A stretch of 44,338 nucleotides of DNA from Lachnospiraceae bacterium UBA7729. GTDB lineage: Bacteria > Bacillota > Clostridia > Lachnospirales > Lachnospiraceae. The notes beneath the pieces are model-generated. The model was not told where the DNA came from. It saw nothing but the letters and a program-made list of their open reading frames with translations, and ran no database searches. This document shows positions 7,200-14,619 of this stretch, piece after piece. The stretch spans positions 1-44,338 of the forward strand of contig DLFD01000089.1 in the NCBI GenBank assembly GCA_002482005.1, written 5' to 3'. How positions within the stretch are numbered: the stretch's first letter is position 1; each line of letters begins with the position of its first letter. The translations under genes were made by a program, and so were the position numbers.

Positions 7200-7388
7200 A
7201 TGACACCCAGAGATAAAGCAATCAAAGATTTGAAAAATGCCGGATACATATTCGACAGACACGGTGCCAATCATGACATCTACTGGAACAAGGAGCTGAA
7301 TCGCAAGATTCCTCTCAAGCGTCATGACTTCGATGAACATGACAGAGCTTACATCAACAAGGAAATACGGAAGAACCAGCAGGGCTGA
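7200..7388 (+). CDS. hicA: HicA-family toxin (mRNA interferase)
   Basis: Small double-stranded-RNA-binding-fold toxin that cleaves mRNA independently of the ribosome. The 62 residues show the HicA core: LKNAGYIFDRHGANHDIYW, with the catalytic His in the GxNHDIY motif, then KIPLKRHDFDE. Of two in-frame ATGs, the one at 7200 stands six bases after AAAGGAG, while the one at 7194 abuts the site, so 7200 is chosen. It is followed 41 bp later by hicB in the usual toxin-first order, and a promoter with operator-like repeats precedes it. All core residues are present, so the toxin is probably functional. Confidence 0.88.
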   Translation: MTPRDKAIKDLKNAGYIFDRHGANHDIYWNKELNRKIPLKRHDFDEHDRAYINKEIRKNQQG

Positions 7389-7429
7389 CACCCTGCTGCC
7401 TTCTCCGAGCATCGATAAAGGAGAACGCT

Positions 7430-7834
7430 ATGAAGTATATTTACACTGCACTGTTCACACATAACCCTGATGATCCATCAGATACCACTATCTATGCCCG
7501 TGTACCTGACCTCGACGGATGCATCACAACAGGAAAGAACCTTTCTGATGCAATCGATCAGATCACTGATGCTGCAAGCGTCTGGCTGGTGAGCGCTGAA
7601 GACCACGGAGATCCTGTCGCTCCATCTACTCCGCAGGAAGAGATTGACGCTCCGGAAGATTCCGTGATGACCCTGATCCAGGTTGACACGAATGCCTACC
7701 GTGCTGCCACTGACAGCAGAGCTGTACGGAAGAATGTATCCATCCCGGCATGGATGGCTTTCCAGGCGGATCGAAGAGGGATCAATGTCTCTCAGGTTCT
7801 CCAGGAAGCCCTCTACGCCAGACTCGATGCCTGA
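7430..7834 (+). CDS. hicB: HicB-family antitoxin
   Basis: Cognate antitoxin of the HicA encoded 41 bp upstream. The 134-residue protein has the N-terminal HicB signature (YARVPDLDGCITTG) and a C-terminal ribbon-helix-helix-like part (VRKNVSIPAWMAFQA, VSQVLQEALYA). An AAAGGAG site precedes the ATG. It likely blocks HicA and represses the promoter at 7133-7178. It is a paralogue of the orphan HicB at 5627-6034. A strong terminator follows 13 bp after the stop, so hicAB is a closed two-gene transcription unit. Confidence 0.88.
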   Translation: MKYIYTALFTHNPDDPSDTTIYARVPDLDGCITTGKNLSDAIDQITDAASVWLVSAEDHGDPVAPSTPQEEIDAPEDSVMTLIQVDTNAYRAATDSRAVRKNVSIPAWMAFQADRRGINVSQVLQEALYARLDA

Positions 7835-7845
7835 TTGCTTTATCC

Positions 7846-7880
7846 TCCCCCGCTTCACAGCGGGGGATCTTTTCATTTTC
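7846..7880 (+). terminator. hicAB terminator
   Basis: CCCCCGC (7847-7853), TTCACA loop, GCGGGGG (7860-7866), then ATCTTTTCATTTT. Confidence 0.9.
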
Positions 7881-7948
7881 CGCTTCTACCGTCCGGCTTG
7901 TATGCGCCTTTCTCAAGCATTATGATCATTTCTTCCTCCAGTCTCTGA

Positions 7949-8175
7949 CCCTATCTCAAAGAACAGGAGAACACCGTACGTGTTCAGACATTCAGGAGAT
8001 ATGAACGAGCCTCAAAGATAACTCTTAAGATGATCGGCGATCCATATCTTGACTCACTCTCAGCAGGCCTGATAAGGACACGAATGCCTGATTCGGGTAA
8101 ATCTCCGTCTTATCTTAACGAGAAGCTTGTGAGGCTCAAGGCGGCTCTCAGATGGGGATACCAGAACGATTTCTG
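7949..8175 (+). pseudogene. Tyrosine recombinase (integrase) fragment
   Basis: One frame is open from just after a TGA at 7946 and reads a stretch typical of the N-terminal core-binding (SAM-like) domain of phage integrases: VQTFRRYERASKITLKMIGD, then LNEKLVRLKAALRWGYQNDF. The catalytic domain (R..HxxR..Y) is absent; recognisable integrase sequence ends near 8175 and the minus-strand lysA stop follows at 8202. Both ends are missing, so this is debris of an integrated element, consistent with the tRNA-Leu 1.7 kb upstream. The family call comes from residue pattern and memory. Confidence 0.55.
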
Positions 8176-8201
8176 TAAGGGTTTCCGGGCCGCAGTCCTG
8201 C

Positions 8202-9494
8202 TCAGAAGTTTTCCCTGTCGGCGATCTCCTTCAGCTTCTCCCCTACCGGGAAGCAGTCGAAGGTTGCGAAGTAATCCTTCGGAGTCTCCCTTCTTCTGAT
8301 CTGCTGCACGCTTCCGTCTTCCTTCAGCAGCAGCTCCGCTGACCACAGCCTGCCATTGTAGTTGTAGCCCATGGAGAAGCCATGAGCTCCGGCATCATGG
8401 ATGAAGAGATAATCCCCCATATCGATCTTCGGCAGGTCGCGGTCGACCGCAAACTTGTCGTTGTTCTCGCAAAGGGACCCTGTAACATCGTATCTGTGAT
8501 CATGCGGCGCATCCTCCTTGCCGAGGACCGTGATGTGATGGTAAGCGCCGTACATGGCCGGCCTCATCAGGTTAGCCGCGCATGCGTCGACTCCGATGTA
8601 CTCCTTGTAGATGTGCTTCTCATTGATGGCCTGGGTCACAAGTGCCCCATACGGTCCCATCATAAAGCGCCCCATCTCCGTGAAGATCTTCACATCGCCC
8701 ATGCCATGTCTGGTCAGGACCTCATCGTATACCTTGTGGACGCCTTCCCCGATCTTCATGATGTCGTTCGGTTCCTGGCCCGGGCGATATGGAATGCCGA
8801 CGCCGCCGGACAGGTTGATGAACTCGATATGGCAGCCGGTCTCCTTCTGAAGCCTGACCGCAAGCTCGAATAGGGTCCTTGCAAGGGTCGGGTAATAATC
8901 GTTGGTGACCGTGTTGGAGACGAGGAAGGCATGGATCCCGAAATGTTTCACGCCCTTCTCTTTGAGGATGCGGTATGCCTCAAAGATCTGCTCTTCGGTC
9001 ATGCCGTACTTGGAGTCGCCCGGATTGTCCATGATCCCGTTCGAAAGCTTGTAGATCCCGCCCGGATTGAAGCGGCAGCTCATGGTCTCCGGCAGCTTGC
9101 CCAGGACCTTCTCCACAACGGGGATGTGGGTAATATCATCAAGGTTGATGATGGCGCCAAGCTCATTGGCATACCGGAATTCTTCCGCGGCGGTATCGTT
9201 CGACGAGTACATGATCTCGTGTCCGGTGATCCCGCAGGCTTCCGCAAGCATCAGTTCCGCCGGAGAGCTGCAGTCGGACCCGCAGCCGTACTCGTGAAGG
9301 ATCTTCATCAAGTATGGATTCGGAGTCGCTTTGACCGCGAAATATTCCTTAAAACCAGGATTCCATGAGAAAGCGCGGTTCACCCTCTCTGCGTTCTCGC
9401 GGATACCTTTCTCGTCGTATAGATAAAAAGGAGTCGGGTACTTCTTCGCGATCTCCTTTACCTGCTCAAGCGTTACATATGGTTTCTTATCCAA
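8202..9494 (-). CDS. lysA: Diaminopimelate decarboxylase-type PLP enzyme
   Basis: Fold-type III PLP decarboxylase that would convert meso-diaminopimelate to lysine in the cytosol. In the 430 residues the PLP-lysine motif EYFAVKATPNP is near residue 52, the SGGVGIPY phosphate-binding loop lies mid-protein, and the C-terminal GSLCENNDKF motif supplies the second-subunit active-site cysteine. The start is a TTG at 9494, five bases after GGAGG; no better ATG is near. Variants of this family act on other diamino acids, so substrate is inferred. It stands alone, with the integrase fragment abutting its 3' end. Confidence 0.85.
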   Translation of the reverse strand: MDKKPYVTLEQVKEIAKKYPTPFYLYDEKGIRENAERVNRAFSWNPGFKEYFAVKATPNPYLMKILHEYGCGSDCSSPAELMLAEACGITGHEIMYSSNDTAAEEFRYANELGAIINLDDITHIPVVEKVLGKLPETMSCRFNPGGIYKLSNGIMDNPGDSKYGMTEEQIFEAYRILKEKGVKHFGIHAFLVSNTVTNDYYPTLARTLFELAVRLQKETGCHIEFINLSGGVGIPYRPGQEPNDIMKIGEGVHKVYDEVLTRHGMGDVKIFTEMGRFMMGPYGALVTQAINEKHIYKEYIGVDACAANLMRPAMYGAYHHITVLGKEDAPHDHRYDVTGSLCENNDKFAVDRDLPKIDMGDYLFIHDAGAHGFSMGYNYNGRLWSAELLLKEDGSVQQIRRRETPKDYFATFDCFPVGEKLKEIADRENF

Positions 9495-9814
9495 CTGGTC
9501 CTCCTCCGCGCGCAGATCCGCGCTATCATGATCGCATCAGTCTGACAGACCGATTTTTACTGATTTTTACTGTTTTAACATGAATGCCGATTCTCTGTAA
9601 AGCGCCGTTAGAGATTCCAGGCGGATTTTTCTCATATACCTGACGAAGCTATACTGTCGGACTGTCCATGCCGACGTACTATGCCTGGATTTCTGCTCAT
9701 ATCTTCTACTCATTCGGCGGTATCTTTGTTAAAATGATGCCATGGAGCATCTATGCGTACTGGTATCAGTATCAAGAGACTTGCGTCATGTCATGAAAGC
9801 AGGAGGAGAATGCT
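9495..9814 (+). other. Intergenic region with one small aromatic-rich ORF
   Basis: This 320-bp stretch between divergent lysA and nnr must hold both promoters; I see no convincing pair of boxes. It contains a 42-codon plus-strand frame (9668-9796), rich in Tyr, Trp and Phe (MPTYYAWISAHIFYSF at its start) and ending 18 bp before nnr. It has no ribosome binding site, so it may be chance or the remnant of a membrane protein. Confidence 0.3.
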
Positions 9815-11446
9815 ATGCGGTATCTTCTTAACCATATACAGATGAAGGCATGTGATACTTCCACCATCGAGCGCTTCAAGGTCCCGTCCGAAGTCCTGAT
9901 GGAACGGGCGGCTCTGGCTGTGAGAGACGCGGCGATCGCAGAGTTTGACCCGGAGAAAGTCCTTGTCCTCTGCGGAAGCGGCAATAACGGCGGAGACGGT
10001 TTTGCGGCGGCAAGACTTCTTCTGATCGCAGGAGTAAAGGCAGACGTTCTCTTCCTCGGAAAGCATGCCCACATGACCGGGCAGTGCAGCCTCGAGGAGA
10101 TGATTTTCACGAACTATGGCGGCACCACTTTGCCTGACGATGCTGACATCCATGGCTATGACCTGATCATAGACGCCCTGTTCGGGATCGGTCTCTCCCG
10201 CGAAGTGCTTGGCCGATATGCAGATGTGATCAATGCTGTGAACCGGGCAGATACTCCCGTCCTCTCGATCGACATCCCATCCGGGATCTCCGCCGATGAC
10301 GGGCAGGTCCAGGGAACCGCGGTAAGAGCGGACGTGACTGTCACATTTCAATACGAAAAACTGGGTCAGAAACTCTTTCCAGGTGAGGAATACTGCGGGA
10401 AACTGATCGTAGCGGATGTGGGGATCAATGAATACCGGGCAGGCGACAGCTTCCGGGATGCTTTCAGCCCTCGGACGGTCATTGCCGGAACCTTAGAGGA
10501 AGGCGGATCTGGCATTCCTGCCGAGCCCGCCTACACTCTTGAGGAATCCGACCTGCCCTCTCTCCTTCCGAAAAGACACGCCGATGACAACAAAGGCACT
10601 CACGGCAAGCTTCTGATCGCCGCCGGAAACTCCGGGATGGCAGGCGCCGCCATTCTCGCAGCCAAAGCCGCCTTCCGCTCCGGAGTCGGCATGGTCTGCG
10701 TGCTGACCCATCCGGACAACCGCCTGGCGATCCAGACTGCGGTGCCGGAGGCGATCTTCGCACCGTGGCCGGAGGCTGAGGAAGATACATCATCAAGTGA
10801 AAGCGCAAGCAAGCACGCCAGTCTCCTGCATACAGATGATGCCGACCGATGGCTTTCCTGGTGCGACGCCCTTGCTGTCGGCCCTGGTTTCGGAACGACC
10901 GGCCAGAGCCTCGCTCTGCTGACCTACCTTCTCAGAAGCTACGCCGGCCCGGTCGTCATCGACGCAGACGCGCTCAACCTGATGGCACAGCATCCACGGC
11001 TTGCCCCGATCAACGCCATTCCAGCCATCATCACACCACATCCGGGCGAGATGAGACGCCTTCTGAATGCACACCGCTCTAAGGAAGAACCCGGGCTTTC
11101 CGTATCGGATATCACCACACAGCCTGTCAAGACTGCGCTCAGCTTCGCAGAGATGAGTGGGCTGATCGTCGCCCTCAAGGGTGCACGCACCGTAGTCACA
11201 GACGGCTCAGAGATCATGCTCAACACCTGCGGCAACGAAGGCATGGCGACCGCCGGTTCGGGTGATACCCTGACCGGCATCATCGGCTCCCTGCTTGCAC
11301 AGAGGCTTGCCCCCTTTGATGCTGCTCAGGCCGGAGTTCTGCTGCACGCCCTGGCAGGGGATAAAGCAGCAGAGAGAATCGGAAAAAGGAGCATGAAGGC
11401 AGGAGACCTGGCAGACTCCCTGATAGAAGTACTCAAAAGAATCTGA
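9815..11446 (+). CDS. nnr: Bifunctional NAD(P)H-hydrate epimerase / ADP-dependent dehydratase
   Basis: Repairs hydrated NADH and NADPH: the N-terminal domain epimerises the R form and the C-terminal domain dehydrates the S form using ADP. Residues 1-215 are the YjeF_N epimerase, with the GSGNNGGDGFAAARLL nucleotide-binding segment near residue 52. Residues from about 235 form the ribokinase-like YjeF_C domain, with HKGTHG-like DNKGTHGKLLIAAGN and the TAGSGDTLTGIIGS catalytic motif near residue 485. At 543 residues it is slightly longer than typical, the extra falling in a Glu/Ser-rich loop near residue 325. An AGGAGGAG site precedes the start. Confidence 0.94.
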   Translation: MRYLLNHIQMKACDTSTIERFKVPSEVLMERAALAVRDAAIAEFDPEKVLVLCGSGNNGGDGFAAARLLLIAGVKADVLFLGKHAHMTGQCSLEEMIFTNYGGTTLPDDADIHGYDLIIDALFGIGLSREVLGRYADVINAVNRADTPVLSIDIPSGISADDGQVQGTAVRADVTVTFQYEKLGQKLFPGEEYCGKLIVADVGINEYRAGDSFRDAFSPRTVIAGTLEEGGSGIPAEPAYTLEESDLPSLLPKRHADDNKGTHGKLLIAAGNSGMAGAAILAAKAAFRSGVGMVCVLTHPDNRLAIQTAVPEAIFAPWPEAEEDTSSSESASKHASLLHTDDADRWLSWCDALAVGPGFGTTGQSLALLTYLLRSYAGPVVIDADALNLMAQHPRLAPINAIPAIITPHPGEMRRLLNAHRSKEEPGLSVSDITTQPVKTALSFAEMSGLIVALKGARTVVTDGSEIMLNTCGNEGMATAGSGDTLTGIIGSLLAQRLAPFDAAQAGVLLHALAGDKAAERIGKRSMKAGDLADSLIEVLKRI

Positions 11447-11465
11447 GCGTAAACAGACGAAATAA

Positions 11466-11500
11466 GAGCAGGTATGTTTCCACCCAGCATACCTGCTCTA
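11466..11500 (+). terminator. nnr terminator-like inverted repeat
   Basis: GAGCAGGTAT (11466-11475) and ATACCTGCTC (11489-11498) pair perfectly; the tail TATTC is weak. A palindromic repeat (copy C) follows immediately and may finish termination. Confidence 0.6.
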
Positions 11501-11502
11501 TT

Positions 11503-11548
11503 CATCCCATAAGATGCAAAAAGGCCGCCGGTGGCGGGCTTTTTGTAT
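11503..11548 (-). repeat. Two-hairpin palindromic repeat, copy C
   Basis: Same unit as copy B in inverted orientation: stem GCCCGCC-ACC-GGCGGCC between A and T tracts, with the tail ATCTTATGGGAT on the minus strand. It follows the nnr 3' end. Confidence 0.85.
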
Positions 11549-11564
11549 TACTTGCATGTTACCC

Positions 11565-11770
11565 TTATACAAGGTGGTATTTTTGAAGCAGAAGATTTCT
11601 CACGGACTTATCAGAAGACACCTTCTCAATAGACGCATAATCCTTATTCTTGAGCATAATAGCAATCAATCTGGACAGGACATCCATGCCTTCTGCCTTT
11701 CCCTCTGTCCTTCCTTCTGCTTCCCGTTGTAGAACACAACCAGCCTCGGAACCGGAAGTGTGTGGCTTGC
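11565..11770 (-). pseudogene. Rpn-family (PD-(D/E)XK) nuclease C-terminal remnant
   Basis: On the minus strand one frame reads LPVPRLVVFYNGKQKEG, matching the PxPxxVVFYNG signature of Rpn recombination-promoting nucleases. A neighbouring frame reads REAEGRTEGKAEGMDVLSRL and on to a stop at 11565, the typical repetitive EG-rich C-terminus of the same family. The two parts are in different frames and the segment normally between them is missing, so an internal deletion has fused them. No catalytic domain or start codon remains. The family call is from motif memory. Confidence 0.55.
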
Positions 11771-11784
11771 GAAGGAAGTCACCA

Positions 11785-11823
11785 AAAAGCGGGTGTCACG
11801 CACTTTCGTGCGTAACGCCCGCT
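11785..11823 (-). terminator. Terminator of the NifU-like/GGGtGRT operon
   Basis: Long hairpin AGCGGG...CCCGCT (11788-11823) with inner ACGCAC/GTGCGT pairing; the minus strand ends CGCTTTTT. It lies 29 bp after the stop of the GGGtGRT gene. Confidence 0.85.
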
Positions 11824-11851
11824 CTCAAATCAAATATTAACGCTTTGATGA

Positions 11852-12871
11852 TCAGAACTTTCCAGCTTTAGCTGCCTCTTCGATTGAAACAGCGGTGGAA
11901 ACAGTCATGCCGACCATCGGGTTGTTGCCTGCGCCGATCAGGCCCATCATCTCGACATGTGCCGGGACGGAAGAAGAACCTGCAAACTGTGCATCGGAAT
12001 GCATACGGCCCATGGTATCGGTGAATCCATAGGAAGCAGGACCTGCTGCCATGTTATCCGGGTGAAGGGTACGGCCTGTGCCGCCGCCGGATGCAACAGA
12101 GAAGTACTTCTTTCCGGCTTCAAGGCGCTCCTTCTTATAGGTGCCTGCTACCGGATGCTGGAATCTGGTCGGGTTCGTGGAGTTTCCGGTGATGGAGATA
12201 TCCACGTTCTCATGCCACATGATCGCAACGCCTTCCTGGACATCGTTAGCACCGTAGCATCTTACCTGCGCGCGCGGGCTGGCAGGATCCTTGGAATAGC
12301 ACTTGGTGAAGACTTCCTTCAGTTCGCCAGTCGCATAGTTGTAATCAGTCTCAACATAGGTGAAACCGTTCACACGGGAGATGATCTGTGCAGCGTCCTT
12401 GCCAAGACCGTTCAGGATGACACGCAGCGGCTTCTTACGGACCTTGTTAGCCTTCTCTGCGATACCGATCGCGCCTTCAGCAGCCGCGAAGGACTCATGG
12501 CCTGCAAGGAAGCAGAAGCACTCGGTGCCCTCTTCCAGAAGCATCTTGCCCAGGTTGCCATGTCCAAGACCTACCTTACGGCGGTCAGCAACGGATCCCG
12601 GAATGCAGAATGCCTGAAGGCCTTCACCGATCGCTGCAGCAGCCTCATCAGCCTTGCGGCAGTTCTTCTTGATAGCGATCGCTGCGCCAACGGTATATGC
12701 CCACTTTGCATTCTCAAAGCAGATCGGCTGGATGCTCTCAATCAGATGGTAGACATCAAGGCCTGCTGCTTCGGTGATCGTCTTGCACTCTTCGATCGAC
12801 GAAATTCCGTACTTGTTCAGTACAGCGAGGATCTGAGGCTCTCTTCTCTCATAGGATTCAAATAACGGCAT
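11852..12871 (-). CDS. GGGtGRT family protein
   Basis: The 339-residue protein carries the family signature SVASGGGTGRTLHP near residue 262 and conserved glycine-rich segments LGHGNLGKML and GLIGAGNNPMVGM. The family is conserved in anaerobic Firmicutes, and its biochemical role is not established. It lies 18 bp downstream of a NifU-like scaffold gene with no terminator between them, so the two form an operon. The partner suggests a role in iron-sulfur cluster handling, but that is inference from context. A strong terminator follows. No signal peptide or membrane segment is visible, so it is cytosolic. Confidence 0.85.
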   Translation of the reverse strand: MPLFESYERREPQILAVLNKYGISSIEECKTITEAAGLDVYHLIESIQPICFENAKWAYTVGAAIAIKKNCRKADEAAAAIGEGLQAFCIPGSVADRRKVGLGHGNLGKMLLEEGTECFCFLAGHESFAAAEGAIGIAEKANKVRKKPLRVILNGLGKDAAQIISRVNGFTYVETDYNYATGELKEVFTKCYSKDPASPRAQVRCYGANDVQEGVAIMWHENVDISITGNSTNPTRFQHPVAGTYKKERLEAGKKYFSVASGGGTGRTLHPDNMAAGPASYGFTDTMGRMHSDAQFAGSSSVPAHVEMMGLIGAGNNPMVGMTVSTAVSIEEAAKAGKF

Positions 12872-12889
12872 CTCTTCGTCCTCCCCTCA

Positions 12890-13582
12890 TCACTGCTTGC
12901 GCGGATCGATGAATCTCACCGCGTCTGCTACACGTCCATACTTTCCTGAAGCCTTCTTCAGGGCAGTCTCCGCGTCGTCGCCGGCCTTGATGAAGTCCAT
13001 CATCTTGCCGAAGTTTACGAACTTGTATCCGATGATCTCATCGTTCTCATCCAGAGCAAGATCGGTGATATAGCCGTCTGTCAGCTCGAGGTAGCGAGGA
13101 CCCTTCTTCAGTGTACCATAGGTGGTTCCTACCATGGAACGGGTTCCCTTGCCCAGGTCTTCCAGGCCTGCGCCGATCTGCAGTCCGTTCTCGGAGAACG
13201 CGCTCTGGGAACGTCCGTAGACGATCTGAAGGAACAGCTCTCTCATAGCGGTATTGATCGCGTCGCATACAAGGTCGGTGTTCAGAGCTTCCAGAACGGT
13301 AAGGCCCGGAAGGATCTCAGCTGCCATAGCTGCGGAATGTGTCATACCGGAACATCCGATGGTCTCTACCAGAGCTTCCTGGATGACGCCTTCCTTGACG
13401 TTCAGGGAAAGCTTACAGGCACCCTGCTGCGGTGCACACCAGCCTACGCCGTGTGTGTATCCAGAGATATCTTCGACTCTCTTTGACTTGACCCACTTGG
13501 CCTCCTCCGGGATCGGAGCAGCGCCATGATGCACACCCTGTGTGACTGGGCACATGTCTTCTACTTCACGTGAATAAATCAT
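12890..13582 (-). CDS. NifU-like iron-sulfur cluster assembly scaffold protein
   Basis: The 230-residue protein has the cysteine pattern of NifU/IscU N-terminal scaffolds (GWCAPQQGACKLSLNVK near residue 48 and ETIGCSGMTHSAAMAAEI near residue 73), but its C-terminal part is longer than in IscU and is unrelated to the NifU NFU domain. A further cysteine, in DMCPVTQG, is at the N-terminus. An AAAGGAG site lies about 9 bases before the ATG. It is the first gene of a two-gene operon with the GGGtGRT protein. The cell also has iscS at 33855-35027 but no standard iscU in this window, so this could be a dedicated or alternative scaffold. Confidence 0.8.
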   Translation of the reverse strand: MIYSREVEDMCPVTQGVHHGAAPIPEEAKWVKSKRVEDISGYTHGVGWCAPQQGACKLSLNVKEGVIQEALVETIGCSGMTHSAAMAAEILPGLTVLEALNTDLVCDAINTAMRELFLQIVYGRSQSAFSENGLQIGAGLEDLGKGTRSMVGTTYGTLKKGPRYLELTDGYITDLALDENDEIIGYKFVNFGKMMDFIKAGDDAETALKKASGKYGRVADAVRFIDPRKQ

Positions 13583-13694
13583 GTCAAAAAACTCCTTTCA
13601 ACAATGTAGAAGTTCACTGTTCACCATATTTTCGCATATTAAAACAAAAAAGTACAGTACTTAGTCCTGTCTAACATGCAACTTTGACAAAGAA

Positions 13695-14618
13695 TCAGAA
13701 TCGCTCCGGATACTTTCCTGCCTCACGGAGCGCTTTCATCGCAGCGACAACATCCTTCTTGTCCTCCTGATAGGTCACCCCATGCCATACATCCGGCGTC
13801 GTCAGGACCCTGACCCTGGCAGCGCCGTCATCCATAAGATCATTCACAGCAAAGGGAAGGAAGAATTCGCCCTTCATCGGATTCTCCTTCAGCGTCCTGT
13901 CCAGGAAATGTGGAAATTCTTCTTTCAGATGCCGCATGAAGCTTCCGGGAAAGCCCCACAGATTCATCGAGACCACGCTGTCACCGGAGATCTCCGTCCA
14001 TGTCTTTCCATCGTCTTCCGTGAAAGCTGCGTCCTTTCCCTTCCGGATGATCTTTGTCCTTTCCGTGATGGAAGTCAGTGTATCACCCTCAAGTGTGCAG
14101 ACGCCCCTTGCAACGGAGCCATTGTCCGTCAGCGTATTCTTCAGAAGGTAGCCGACCATGGTGTAATCCTCGACGGCTGCCTTCGCCTGCTTCATTTCGC
14201 CTTCTTCCAGCGCCTGATAGATCAGATGGAAAGCCTCGCTTCCGTAATAGTCATCCGCATTGATGACCGCAAAGGGTCCATGTATATACTTTCTGGCTGC
14301 AAGCACCGCATGGCCAGTCCCCCAGGGCCTGGTCCTCCCCTCCGGCACGCTGTACCCTTCCGGCAGATCTTCCAGGTTCTGGAAGGCATAGCGCACCTTC
14401 ATCGTCTTCGCGATCCTGTCTCCGATCGCCTCGCGGAAGATCTGTTCATGCTCCTTACGGATGACAAAGACCACCTGGTCAAAGCCTGCCTGTTTTGCAT
14501 CATAGATGGAGTAATCCATGATGATATGCCCCTGGTCATCGATCGGGTCGACCTGCTTCAGTCCGCCGTAGCGGCTTCCCATCCCGGCCGCCATGATCAC
14601 AAGGATCGGTTTTGTCAT
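13695..14618 (-). CDS. Sugar-phosphate nucleotidyltransferase family protein
   Basis: GT-A-like nucleotidyltransferase. The N-terminus MTKPILVIMAAGMGSRYGGL carries the NTP-binding G-x-G-S-R loop and its following KQVDPI lysine; INADDYYG near residue 109 provides the metal-binding acid. The 307-residue length fits. The ATG at 14618 is one base after the stop of the upstream yprB-like gene (TGA-C-ATG), with an AGAGGTG site overlapping that stop, so translation is coupled; a longer in-frame start at 14681 would overlap that gene. The sugar substrate cannot be told from sequence. A weak terminator-like stretch lies at about 13640-13680. Confidence 0.82.
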   Translation of the reverse strand: MTKPILVIMAAGMGSRYGGLKQVDPIDDQGHIIMDYSIYDAKQAGFDQVVFVIRKEHEQIFREAIGDRIAKTMKVRYAFQNLEDLPEGYSVPEGRTRPWGTGHAVLAARKYIHGPFAVINADDYYGSEAFHLIYQALEEGEMKQAKAAVEDYTMVGYLLKNTLTDNGSVARGVCTLEGDTLTSITERTKIIRKGKDAAFTEDDGKTWTEISGDSVVSMNLWGFPGSFMRHLKEEFPHFLDRTLKENPMKGEFFLPFAVNDLMDDGAARVRVLTTPDVWHGVTYQEDKKDVVAAMKALREAGKYPERF

Positions 14619-14619
14619 G

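Noticed and set aside
11514..11732. Small ORF starting MQKGRRWRAF and similar short ORFs at other repeat copies
   Set aside because: They are translations of the palindromic repeat and recur wherever it occurs.
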